Shown here: one piece after another, positions 1 through 9,235 of the stretch | How positions within the stretch are numbered: position 1 is the stretch's first letter | Layout: each line of letters starts with the position of its first letter | Assembly: GCA_014885115.2 (NCBI GenBank) | Contig: WKLE02000174.1 | Coordinates: 1-26,333, forward strand | Direction: 5' to 3' | DNA: 26,333 bases | Origin: Asterionellopsis glacialis | Taxonomy: Eukaryota; Bacillariophyta; Plagiogrammaphyceae; Rhaphoneidales; Asterionellopsidaceae | The notes under the pieces: model-generated | What the model saw: only the letters and a program-made list of their open reading frames with translations | Told to the model about the DNA's origin: nothing | Databases searched by the model: none | Program-made: the position numbers and the translations under genes

Positions 1-535
1 TGGATGGGTGGTCAGACTTTTGTAGCAACTGGTGTGGGTTTCCACTCTGATGCAGTTTGTTTTGTCAGAGTAGTTTCTGATGTTGCGCATTACTTCCTTT
101 GGAAATTTATGAACTTTGTCAGTTGGAACAACCAATAAATAATGATTGATTGTTGGGTTTGTAAAAAATATATTATTCCAAGAGTCATGACACAATCAAA
201 CAAGATGAGTGATAAAAAAATCACTCCTTCTCCAGCAAAAAAAAGAAAAAAAACCTATATCATTGCAAGGGTAGAGACACCTTTACCTATGGCATGTCAT
301 CACTTTGACAATTATAAAGTAGAAAGCCCACCTTCAACTCCAGAAGTGCCAACTAGTTTGAAAGGACTATGTAGTGGCCACACCTTGCAGTTTCAAGCCA
401 ATTATGTATGTTACTGTGATCCTGAAATGGAAGGAGAAAAGGAAATGATCTGTTACAAGTGTGAATAAGGTTGTGAGGAGTGCAATTGTCATTGGGAATT
501 GATTGAAGATGAATTACTGATTTTGATGATGTGAA
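1..535 (+). pseudogene. Decayed ORF remnant, Cys-rich, probably repeat-derived
   Basis: One frame can be followed from base 1 to about 534 with stops at 136-138 and 466-468. The first part (codons 1-45) reads as protein-like sequence with no start inside the window. The second part (142-468) is basic and then Cys/His-rich: a cluster with the words GLCSGH, VCYCD and ICYKCE before the stop, and GCEECNCHW directly after it in the same frame. The continuation of the Cys pattern across the stop suggests a zinc-binding module broken by a nonsense change. The DNA is almost free of CpG, like the other decayed stretches in the window. I do not recognise the family; transposable-element origin is an inference from decay, composition and context. 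Confidence 0.4.
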
Positions 536-852
536 TGGTGGTAAGATAGGAACCAAATCAATTAGATTTGTTTGTTACAAATGGTACTACATTCACAAAA
601 TCTTTGGAGATGATCTTGACGGTGGTAACAGGGTCATGTTACCAAAGTGCATTGTTGACAGGATCCATGAGGTTTATAGCATTGCAGAAGGTGAGGAAAA
701 ATGTGTTCTTTCATCAGACAGGGAAAAAAATAATGGTAAGGGAAAGGGGAAGAGCAAGATTTAGAAGATTAGTGTCAGAGAAGGAGAGGAGGCAGGCCAA
801 GTTAGTTATAGTGCAAATAAAAATAGCAAGAATAAATTTATTTTGTTGCTAA
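531..852 (+). pseudogene. Short broken ORF, possibly repeat-derived
   Basis: Two overlapping frames (531-764 and 568-852) share this stretch. The 531 frame has the more protein-like content: a segment reading IRFVCYKWYYIHKIFGDD, then GNRVMLPKCIVDRI, then a low-complexity basic tail rich in G and K. This style (aromatic/basic helix, GNR-x-x-x-P-x-C-V) resembles conserved ORFs carried by diatom repeats, but I cannot name the family with certainty. There is no recognisable terminus and the reading dies at 764. It lies directly downstream of the Cys-rich remnant and may be part of the same dead element. Confidence 0.3.
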
Positions 853-1140
853 ATAATATATTATAATGTTCTGACATTTGTTCTGAAGATAAGTGGAATC
901 TTGTTTTTATTGCTACTACAAGAAGAATTGTGTTTGGGGCAGGAAACACACCAGAAGATTCCATCTTAAAAAAAATGGTTATGGTGCTGCCAGAGGAAAC
1001 TATTGATTTTATAAAAATGTTCTACCAACAGATTAGAAAGTAAATGCATTTGATTGGTTTATCAATCTTTGGTTACTTCCTTTATTTAGAGTTTGGTAAA
1101 AAAAGAGCCGATGGCTTGATGTGTTTCTGGTACAAATATT

Positions 1141-1362
1141 ATGTACAGATTGTGTGGATTGGAGCTGAGCCAAATTTTGGGTGTGCCAATCCAATGGGCG
1201 CCAACTCCTAGAGAGGCAGTACATTATCCAGAAAAATTCTTGAAACAGTGCAAAAGGTGCTGTACCCCCAGAACAAGATCTTACTACAGTATTGCCCATG
1301 CTTACTATCAAACTTACATGGTAGCAGGTACGTTTCTGGTAGCTGCCTTGATTGCACAATAA
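1141..1362 (+). pseudogene. Short ORF of unknown family in the decayed left island
   Basis: An open stretch of 73 codons starts with ATG and contains the protein-like words PTPREAVHYPEKFLKQC and YYSIAHAYYQTYMVA, ending in a hydrophobic segment. The aromatic/amphipathic pattern looks like a real protein fragment rather than chance, but I recognise no family. No partner exon with good splice sites was found. Its surroundings are broken ORFs with little CpG, so I treat it as a fragment. Confidence 0.25.
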
Positions 1363-1380
1363 AGCAAATTTAATAATTGA

Positions 1381-1485
1381 TACTGGAGATATATCATCAA
1401 TTCAGTATAATTTTGGTTGTGATGGTATTGTTGTTCAACCTGAAGAATCAACAGAATACATTGTACATGTAACATCAGAGGATTT
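1381..1485 (+). repeat. Direct repeat copy A (about 105 bp)
   Basis: This segment recurs nearly unchanged at about 2534-2639. Both contain a shared run encoding GCDGIVVQPEESTEYIVHVT, with only a few substitutions and small indels in the first 30 bases. Copy A sits in a short ORF (1352-1546) that diverges right after the repeat, so it is a partial copy of the secreted-protein pseudogene found downstream. Confidence 0.85.
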
Positions 1486-1772
1486 CTTGTTTTGGTACAG
1501 GGAGAATCTTTGTCATTGTTCCCTTGGTGGAAGTGACAATTACTAATTTATTTAGGCTACATGAATTTATGATAATAAATGTATTAGCATCACACTTGTA
1601 CTTATCTTTATTAGCACAAGACTTTTCCTTTCAAACAGCTTAGTTCAATCCAATCAGAATATATCACATTAATGACATTAAAAAAAATTTAAAAAAAAAT
1701 GAAAATTACGTGTTTTTTTTATATTAGCCCACCCCCCTGTGGATTTCTACATTGATGCAATGACAAGTCAAT

Positions 1773-2880
1773 TTGAGGAAGTACAAAATATTTGTTTCGA
1801 CAAGTTTATTTTTATTTGCATTAATTCTTTACTTTGGATCAACAATTTTCATGGATAAATATCAAAGATCAACTATAGTACTTAAGACCGTAAAGTTATT
1901 CATTCTCAGCTCTCTTCTTGCTCATGCATCACTGACTGAGTTTGTTGCAGCAGCCCCAGATAATGATAATGCCTGTGGTGCTGCCAATATTGAAACCTGC
2001 AATCCAGTTCCTTGGAATATGGCTGGTGCCACTTCTGAAGTAGATGGACCAGTTCCTCCAGGCAAAGGATGCATAACATAAAATGGGTGGTGTAGTTTTG
2101 GTGTTATTGTTACACAAAGTATTTGGTATAAGTTTACAGCTGAAAGTGAGTGTGTCAACATCTACACTAATAATACAATTGACATGCAACTTGCCCTTTG
2201 GCAACCAGGTAATGGTTGTGATGACTTTTCTGCCTTCACACTTGTTGCCACAAATGATGACAAGGGTTACTATAATTTTGCTCCCTTCATATCTGAAGCA
2301 GCTGTTTCACCTGGCACTGAGTAGTTGTTTCAGTTAGATCCCTTTGTGAATCCATGCCAAGAACTCATTCAGGGTGAACCTGAAGTTGATTTGGGAGACT
2401 GTAAGTCTTGTATCATCAATGACAAAAATGATGTCACTGACTACAATTTCATCAAACCTTTCATTACTTTGCCTTTAGTTTGTGGTATTGATAGCGTAAC
2501 AAGGCCCACACCTACTTGTACTTGAACAACTGATATACTGGAGATATCTCATCAAAATTCAGTATGACTTTGGTTGTGATGGTATTGTTGTTCAACCTGA
2601 AGAATCAACAGAATATATTGTACATGTAACATTAGAGGATGGTTTAGTATCTGCAGTTAACAGCACATTTGTTAAAGTTGTGGTTTCTTGTGGAAAAAAG
2701 AATGACAAAGTTCTTATCTGCAAAGTCACTCCAGGAGCGGAAAGTGATGAACAGAGACAAGAAATATGTGTGCCAAAGCAATCCGTGGAGAAACATCTTA
2801 CCAAGAGGAAGTTATGTGGGACCTTGTGAATTGGAGTGTGACACAGAGTCAGGCCCTTTTCAAGCCTGTTTGAGGTAAGG
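1773..2880 (+). pseudogene. Pseudogene of a secreted protein with a PPC-like and a CHVPPGN-like domain
   Basis: One frame runs 1773-2525 with in-frame TAA at 2079-2081 and TAG at 2322-2324. The protein pattern continues across both stops. An N-terminal hydrophobic segment (signal-like) is followed by NDNACGAANIE, a G/P turn region, then SIWYKFTAESECVNIYT, QLALWQPGNGCDDFSAF and LVATNDD. This is the layout of PPC-like beta-sandwich domains of secreted proteins. After 2525 another frame carries VVQPEESTEYIVHVT, then KVLICKVTPG and ICVPKQSVEKHL. A change of frame near 2793-2805 restores GSYVGPCE, the end of a CHVPPGN-type domain (known pattern: ICHVPPGNP...ICV...A.HL.HGDY.GPC). Two stops plus a frameshift argue for a dead gene, and the key His of the ICH motif is Lys here. 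Confidence 0.7.
2534..2639 (+). repeat. Direct repeat copy B (about 105 bp)
   Basis: Second copy of the segment at 1381-1485, roughly 1.15 kb downstream and in the same orientation. Here it lies in the natural context, between the PPC-like part and the C-terminal CHVPPGN-like part of the pseudogene, and is followed by coding-like sequence. Copy B is therefore probably the original and copy A a truncated duplicate. Confidence 0.85.
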
Positions 2881-3394
2881 GGTGTGCAGAGGAAGTGGAT
2901 TCGTACATTGGTGATAATTCTTGGTTTCTCTCTTTTTGAACAATTGGAACTCATTTTTGTATGTTTCTTCCCCTCGTACGACATTCGCAGCTTCCCTTGA
3001 AGCATTTCCTTTCAGGTATCTGTTGTTTTCGACAACTTTTGTAAGGAGCCGTAGGTGTAGTGGGGGGGGCGGACTGTTTCAATTTGTGTTGGTATTGTGA
3101 GTATCATGCTGTACGGTATATATTTCGGAGGAACGATCTATTTCATTGTTTTATTGCTCCAATCGGGTAAGTAGTCGTTGTTCGGGAATAAAATAAAATT
3201 TACCTATTGATACATAACATACGGAAGTGATCTTTTTTGTTTTTTGTTTTTTCAAATCTCTATAGTATGTGTTTTTAGATTTCTATAGTATAACGATAAT
3301 GTGTAGTAAAATAATAATATAAAGACCCCAACCCAACCCCTATGGTAATGTAATGTAATCAAGATTGAGATAATGTCACCTCTCGTTTGGGTGC
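2881..3394. other. Intergenic, 3' side of the Q-rich gene
   Basis: No supported gene. CpG becomes frequent from about 2,890 on, marking the right edge of the decayed island. A G-rich run lies at about 3061-3070. The last 200 bases are AT-rich with near-repeated TCTATAGTAT words (about 3257-3295) and probably hold the 3' UTR of the minus-strand gene ending at 3395. I see no convincing single polyadenylation signal. Confidence 0.5.
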
Positions 3395-4876
3395 TTATAA
3401 TTCTTGCAAGGAACATTTGATGGGAAATTCAAGTGGTCCTTCATTGGTGACAATAATGGTACATGATCCACAATTGGCGTATCCGTAGGGGATTTCAATA
3501 ATTCCTTGAAATCCTGATCCATCATCCGTGTAAACTTTAAATTTTTGTCGTGCTTCACCAGGTCCCTGTAAGACTTCCACCTTGACATAACATGGCATAC
3601 CATCCGTCTCAATATCGACTTGTATATTTTGGACCTGTGGGTTGGTAAATGTTTGTGTCAAGATGGATTTCCCTTGGATTGTTTTCATTCGTCCAGGTGG
3701 GGCATAGACACCATTACCATTTTGTCGTAACTGAGGTTCATGAGCCGAGCCGGTGGATGTTTCAACATGAGCTGACATGGGAAATTCCAAGGGACCTGTA
3801 TTTTGAACATCAACGGTATTGGAATATAGGGTAGGATTGTAATTTTTGAAATTGACACGCAAAGGACGTAAAAATCCATCTTCACTGTAGACCTTCATTT
3901 GACGTGCGGTATTGTCGGGGCCATTCCATATGTTGACCTTGGCATCAATGGGAGTGTAGGGATCTTGAGATTGTAAAATGACATCGGAGGAGCCATCACC
4001 ATAACCACCCCAACTCGAAGAGTATGTTTTACGTGAATTACCCTGAATTAAACCATTGGTACTGGAGACCGAATTTTGCCACCACGATGTTCCTGTACGT
4101 CTATTTTGTTCATGCCAAGGTTGTTGCTGTTGTTGATAGGGATCTCGGCTTTGTTGTTGTTGTTGATTTCTGTAGTTTCCACCAATTCCTGGTTGATAAT
4201 TCCGTTGTCCACCATAATTAAAATTAGGACGATATGGTTCATAAAAACTTTGTTGCTGTTGGTGCGTAGGAGAATTCCGTCCCTGTTGCATCAACTGTTC
4301 CTTTTGCTGATAGGCTGGATGATGTTGACGTGAGGCGGATGGTTGATACGGATCATACCAACGTCCTCCTCCTTGTCCAGCACCTAGCTGATCTTGTTGA
4401 TCTTGAATTCGTTGTTGATGAGCATATCGTGGTGCTCTTCCTTGACCGTACGGTTCGTACCATGAACGACTGTCTTGTTGCTGTTGCTGCATCTGTTGCT
4501 GACCACCACCGCCACCACCATTATCATCACGAGCTCCTCCCGTAGTTTCGTAGGATGAAAAAGGAACCATGGCCGATGTTTCATCTGACGCAAATGGATC
4601 TAAATTTACGTTTTCAAAAGGCATGTTAACATTTTCAAACGGATTAGGATTATTCTCTCGTACACCGACACGAGGACCATTGTTATTATTGTTGTTGTTG
4701 TTACGAAAGGCACCCGAGAATAACACCGTGCCATGAGTCGTAGTTTTACTACTCAACGGGACAAGAAACGCATTCACCTTGCAGCCGCCGGTATAGAATG
4801 GAGACGAATCCACAATGAGAATTAAAGTGACAACGCAACATGACGTAACGACCGAGGCATGTTTCATGATTTGCAA
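3395..4876 (-). CDS. Plastid-targeted Q-rich protein with duplicated C-terminal domain
   Basis: Intact single-exon ORF of 493 aa. The N terminus has a hydrophobic segment (about residues 8-22) and then NAFLVP around residues 35-40, resembling the A-F-x-x-P cleavage site of diatom bipartite plastid presequences. A second possible start is Met4. Residues of about 60-300 are disordered, rich in Q, N, G and R, with an aromatic word W/F-Y-E/D-P-Y recurring about every 35 residues (SWYEPYG, RWYDPYQ, SFYEPYRP). The C-terminal third holds two related modules. The first begins VNIWNGPDNTARQMKVYSED and ends TGPLEFPMSAHV (about 310-370). The second begins VEVLQGPGEARQKFKVYTDD and ends EGPLEFPIKCSL (about 430-490). 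The modules look all-beta. Function unknown; plastid location is inferred from the presequence only. Confidence 0.85.
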   Translation of the reverse strand: MQIMKHASVVTSCCVVTLILIVDSSPFYTGGCKVNAFLVPLSSKTTTHGTVLFSGAFRNNNNNNNNGPRVGVRENNPNPFENVNMPFENVNLDPFASDETSAMVPFSSYETTGGARDDNGGGGGGQQQMQQQQQDSRSWYEPYGQGRAPRYAHQQRIQDQQDQLGAGQGGGRWYDPYQPSASRQHHPAYQQKEQLMQQGRNSPTHQQQQSFYEPYRPNFNYGGQRNYQPGIGGNYRNQQQQQSRDPYQQQQQPWHEQNRRTGTSWWQNSVSSTNGLIQGNSRKTYSSSWGGYGDGSSDVILQSQDPYTPIDAKVNIWNGPDNTARQMKVYSEDGFLRPLRVNFKNYNPTLYSNTVDVQNTGPLEFPMSAHVETSTGSAHEPQLRQNGNGVYAPPGRMKTIQGKSILTQTFTNPQVQNIQVDIETDGMPCYVKVEVLQGPGEARQKFKVYTDDGSGFQGIIEIPYGYANCGSCTIIVTNEGPLEFPIKCSLQEL

Positions 4877-6576
4877 GGAGAAGGACGTTCGTTGTCTTGT
4901 CTCTTGCTATGCTTGCAACAGATCCGAAAGCAGCAATGGAACGAAAAGTGTACGAACACTGTTTGGTTGTAATGTTTTTTAGATCGAGAAAGATTATCTC
5001 GAACTAATAACACTAATAACAGTGTTTTTGATTTTTTTTTTTTTTCGTGTGCACCAAAAGAGTTACAAACGAGAAAGCTCTCTTCTTGTAGTAGAGATGG
5101 AACTCAAAAAGGTTGACGACGTGTTGACCTTGCTTTGTATCTCTCTATCGTTCTAAAAGTAGGGAATGTTCTTTTTTTTTAAAAACTTCGTTTTTATGTA
5201 GCTCGTACAAAGGACAGATGTCTTCAGTCCCGGGCATGTGTTTCGTGTCTCGAGCCTTTCCTCCAAGATGTTTCTGATTGGCGAACATGACAGATGTCGG
5301 TGAATGACGTGGCGTAGTCACAATGGATGTAGTACGTCAGCTGTTATCGGTATTGGATTTTGTGTTTTTGGATGGGTCGTACGTATGGTACGGTACGGTA
5401 CGGTTGAGTGGTGCTGGCTGACATTGTCACAAGAGTCTGGTGTCTTCCGCCGACACAAAACAGAGGTGTGTCTGTCTTTTCCCCAATCAAATAGACCAGT
5501 CGTACTCGTACTGTATTTTAATAATGTCAAACTCAAAAGTACCAAGATGAAGGAGATGTTCAACTCCAACCTTAGTTAGAGAGTAAGAACCTTGCATTCA
5601 CAAAGAGTCTAGAGCTAGAGCCATTGATGTCACTTCAACTTACGGGTTCTTGACAGTAACAGGTATCAGTAGTGTGACGCACAAACTTTGACAACCGACA
5701 GAGCCTGCCGTACCTCGAACGGCTGTCTCCTTCTTTCTCCTTTTTATTTTTAGAGATACCTTTTTTTTTAAAAAAAAAAGGAACTGATTTTCCCACCTTT
5801 GTTGAAGTTTGCGAAGCATGAACAATGACATCACTTGACATCATCTGGGACTCTAGTAGAGACTGTCTATCAAGAGTCCAGGGATGACAGGATACTGTAT
5901 CTCCAACACCTGCATCATGTGTGGAACTCTAGACTAGCTATGATGTCTCCTCCCTTGTTACAATTTTCTCAAGTGCAAAGGGGCAAAAGATAATACTGTC
6001 CTTTTTAAAAGAGACTGGACAAACGTATACAATGTTGTAAACAAATAATATAATTTCTTATTTTTAAAAAAATGTCTATCTTTTCACAACGCCTGTTTAC
6101 CAACCAAACCATCCATCCATCCTCCACCCATATACACAATATTCATCATCCCTTGTTCTTTCTTACACAATAATAAAAAGATAGACTTTTTTTCTTCTCT
6201 TGATGGAACTACACAAACTACTCTTGGATACGATACCCCCGCCCCGCCCCCCAGAACTTGATGAATTGTTCTTCCTATCTTGATGTTTTTTTTTGGGAAA
6301 TCTTGATCTTGGAAAAATGTATATAATATTATATAGAATAATAAATTTGAACCTGCTTGGCTTTTTCTTGACAAACACACAACACCAACATACAACAAAA
6401 TACATTATTATCATCCTCGTCATTTGACTAGAGACAGATAGCTTGGTATGATAATAATGAATAGTGCTGTTCTTGTTGCTATTGTTGTGACAAGAGAGAG
6501 AGAGAGAGAGAGAGAGAGTCTGTTACAAGCAAGGCCACTTTCAAACTCCCTTCTCTCTCGTCGTACAGTACTGCCT
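4877..6576. other. Intergenic region between the two low-complexity genes
   Basis: No supported gene on either strand; the small ORFs have no protein-like pattern. It contains the upstream region of the Q-rich gene and the 3' region of the N-rich gene. Visible elements are a T-run at about 5030-5045, a short GGTAC tandem (about 5387-5404), a TGACGT word at 5305-5310 with an inverted ACGTCA at 5334-5339, a T/A homopolymer palindrome at about 5761-5780, and an AG microsatellite near the 3' end. Confidence 0.5.
6493..6518. repeat. (AG)n microsatellite
   Basis: About 13 uninterrupted AG units (CT on the minus strand), 60-85 bp past the stop codon of the N-rich gene, so probably in its 3' UTR. 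Likely length-polymorphic. Confidence 0.9.
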
Positions 6577-8151
6577 TTACCAACGATCAGGTTGGGCACT
6601 TCGTATAGAACGGCCGTATCCATTGTAATTGCCACCGTATCCTCCATTGTAATTCATATTGTATCCGTATCCTTGATTGTATCCAGGTTGTTGGTACTGT
6701 TGTTGATAGACATAGTTACCACCTTGGTTGTATTCGTCATAATATCCATTGTAACGATTGTTATTCATCATTCCTCTAGCACCACGGTTGGGTGAATAGT
6801 ATCCGTTATTGTTCATGTTGTAATTACGACTATTGACACTGTTGTATCCATCATAGTCGTAATTGTTATTACGTCCATACATGCTGTTATTGTTATTGTA
6901 ACGTGTCATTTGACCATTACGTGTACCAAAACCATCATTGTCATAATAGTTACGTCCATAAAGGTTATTATTGTTGTTGTAATTACGATTCATGAGACGA
7001 TTACGGTTATTGTTGTAGCCATAGCCATTGACATTGTTATTGTAACCATTGTCGTACATCATGCCATTATTATTATTATAACCGCCGTAACCATTGTAAC
7101 CTACCTGTTTGCCATATCCATTGTAGCCACCTGCACGGTTATTGTACATATTGTTGTTGTACATGTTGTTTTGGGAGTACATTTGATCAGGACCACGGTA
7201 ATTGGCTTCCATGCGGTAGTTACTGTTGTTGTTCCTGTTGTAGTTGGTGGTGGAGTAGGAATTAAACATGGAGCCACCGTTGTTTCTGGCACGGGGATTG
7301 GTGTTATCCCACCATTGAGATCTTCCCCCATTGGTCAAGGGTTGTCTACGGTAGAAATTGGTGCTTTCTTCATCGTAGTACATGTAAGGATTGGTGCCAC
7401 GGTAGTTGTTCATGCTGCCGTATCCGTTCATGTTGTTGTTATTGTAGAATCTTGAATTGCGGTCCTTGTTGACAGAGGCGTAGGGAGAATAGTTTTGTTG
7501 GTAGTAACTTGACGTGTAAGGACCTTGATAATAGGGATCGCGATCTTGACGGTAGGAATTTCTTCTCATGGCTTCTTGACGCAAATGGCCTTGATTCTCG
7601 CGCACGTAGGAGTTTCTCGATTGAACGAGACCGCGGTTGTTCATGCCATTGTTGTACCCGTAGCCATTGTTGTAGCCATTGTTATAACCGTTGTTATAAC
7701 CGTTCTGGTTATTGTAGCTGTATTCGTTGTTGTTGTACATCATTCCGCTACCATTGTAGTTGACACCGTTGTTCATGCGTTGCTCTTGACGTCTGTATTT
7801 TTGTTTCTCCGACTCGGAGAGAGGCGGAAAGGTTCCACGAAGGTTCTTTTCGCCGCGACGAGACCTGTGATCGTACTGATGAGACCATGGTGAGTTATTC
7901 GATCCGTACAAGTTTTGGTTCGTGCTGTATCCCACATCGTTGTAATACGCTGACAAGCATGTAGACGATGTAGACGATGTAGACGATGTAGACGACGCAG
8001 ACGACTTGACACACTGCTGATTCTCATCAAGATCAACACCAACACGCGAAGGTCTTGTCACAATACTGCTTGGAGTAGGAACTACAAATGCAGTCACTTG
8101 ACTACTGATTTGAGCGACACCAAGTGCCACGGCAAACAAACTGAACTTCAT
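6577..8151 (-). CDS. Plastid-targeted Asn/Tyr/Gly-rich low-complexity protein
   Basis: Intact single-exon ORF of 524 aa. Residues 1-21 form a classical signal peptide and are followed by F22 in TAFVVP, matching the A/F cleavage site with a downstream Pro of diatom bipartite plastid presequences. A Ser/Thr-rich transit-like stretch with SST repeats follows (about residues 49-64). The rest is dominated by Asn, Tyr, Gly and Arg, with GYNNGYNNG-type tandem words (about 145-170) and scattered NNNN runs. More ordinary patches are SESEKQKYRRQEQRM (about 100) and RSQWWDNTNPRARNN (about 275). No folded domain is recognisable. The WW-D/Q-N word and the DPYY/PY words echo the linker of the neighbouring Q-rich gene, so the two may be diverged paralogs or functional relatives. 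The composition is prion-like and likely disordered. Function unknown. Confidence 0.85.
   Translation of the reverse strand: MKFSLFAVALGVAQISSQVTAFVVPTPSSIVTRPSRVGVDLDENQQCVKSSASSTSSTSSTSSTCLSAYYNDVGYSTNQNLYGSNNSPWSHQYDHRSRRGEKNLRGTFPPLSESEKQKYRRQEQRMNNGVNYNGSGMMYNNNEYSYNNQNGYNNGYNNGYNNGYGYNNGMNNRGLVQSRNSYVRENQGHLRQEAMRRNSYRQDRDPYYQGPYTSSYYQQNYSPYASVNKDRNSRFYNNNNMNGYGSMNNYRGTNPYMYYDEESTNFYRRQPLTNGGRSQWWDNTNPRARNNGGSMFNSYSTTNYNRNNNSNYRMEANYRGPDQMYSQNNMYNNNMYNNRAGGYNGYGKQVGYNGYGGYNNNNGMMYDNGYNNNVNGYGYNNNRNRLMNRNYNNNNNLYGRNYYDNDGFGTRNGQMTRYNNNNSMYGRNNNYDYDGYNSVNSRNYNMNNNGYYSPNRGARGMMNNNRYNGYYDEYNQGGNYVYQQQYQQPGYNQGYGYNMNYNGGYGGNYNGYGRSIRSAQPDRW
7961..8005. repeat. 9-bp coding minisatellite (five units)
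   Basis: Units of gtagacgat on the plus strand (three exact, then gtagacgac and gcagacgac), encoding Ser-Ser-Thr repeats in the transit-like segment of the N-rich protein. The 9-bp period keeps the frame, so length change would alter only the number of SST units. Confidence 0.85.
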
Positions 8152-8694
8152 TCTATCGTTTCTTTCGTTACTTGATTAGGTTTGGCGTTTGGTTCGTTAC
8201 TGCGTTAGTTACTTTGCTGGTGCTTTGTTTCAAACTTTAGACTAGGACTAACTAAGTAATACTCTCTCTAGGACTACTCACTGTACAGGTAATGAAGCAA
8301 GTCGACGAGAGATTCAAATCACAGACAATAAGAGAGTGAGTGAATGAGTGATATGTAGTGACACCTTTTGGTTTTTTTGTTTGAAACGGCAAGAGTCCTA
8401 CACCTACAATACTTACCAGACTCAATGTAGGACTTTAGCAGGGCAGAGCAAAGTGAGAAAAAAAAGAACAAATAATCACCAGCATGCCATACATACGACG
8501 ACTACACGATTATGTTATTTTATTCAAATCGCAATCCACATACCACACACACCTATTTCTCGTACAATCTACGTATAGACACCTACCAAGAAAAACTTGA
8601 TTTGCACTCGCTGTGCTGGCACTTTTGGAAGGATCGGAGTGCGTGACGTGAGCGAATGAGAAAGGAGTCTCCTACTGTACACGGTCTGTAAAAA

Positions 8695-8714
8695 CTCTCT
8701 CTAGCTAGAGAGAG
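8695..8714. repeat. 20-bp perfect palindrome CTCTCTCTAGCTAGAGAGAG
   Basis: The sequence equals its own reverse complement over 20 bp, about 545 bp upstream of the N-rich gene start. Related CTAGAG and CTCTAG words recur within the next 60 bp. It could be a protein-binding site or simply a microsatellite-like palindrome; no function is shown. Confidence 0.8.
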
Positions 8715-9203
8715 GGTAGCCTCTACTAGAGTCTCCAGAGAGGCTAGTAGTTAGTCCTAGTTTCTCTCGATCGGCTTGTTACTGAGAAACTTTCAACACA
8801 AATTTTCTACCGGCTCGTCCTGTGTTGTTGAAGATGTTCTTTGTGATCCTTCCTATCGGGTCTATCGAAGGTGCAATTAACATCTGTTCCGACTGACGTG
8901 GTCCTTGTCACCTATTGCCCCTGGAGTCTTCACCTGCATCTATCAACGTTCGATCCTCCTTTTCTCTACCTACTAAATTTCTTCTTATCAACGTTGAAAT
9001 ACCCTAAGTAATTACATATGCAACGAATCGTACTAATTCTACATCTTTTAATTTTGATTGGAGAGAGGTACAAGTCTCCTTATTTGAAAACCAATTGCGT
9101 CATGGCAAAATCACTACTCTATGTCTCATACAAGTGGTATCTCAGACAGTACGTACTTCAGAAAAAAGGGAGACACACCACACATACCCACACAAGAGCC
9201 GAC

Positions 9204-9204
9204 A

Positions 9205-9234
<30 letters not shown>
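9204..9234. repeat. (AAT)n microsatellite
   Basis: About ten AAT units in the intergenic region, about 570 bp beyond the stop codon of the giant gene. Likely polymorphic. Confidence 0.9.

Positions 9235-9235
<1 letters not shown>

Noticed and set aside
6910..7455. 181-aa plus-strand ORF rich in Ile, Val and Thr
   Set aside because: It lies entirely antisense to the N-rich coding sequence; the Val/Ile run is the mirror of Asn/Tyr codon repeats, not a membrane protein.
7640..7725. Regular short repeats (cattgttgtarcc type) considered as a CRISPR-like array
   Set aside because: They encode the GYNNG tandem of the N-rich protein in frame, have no spacers, and the genome is eukaryotic.
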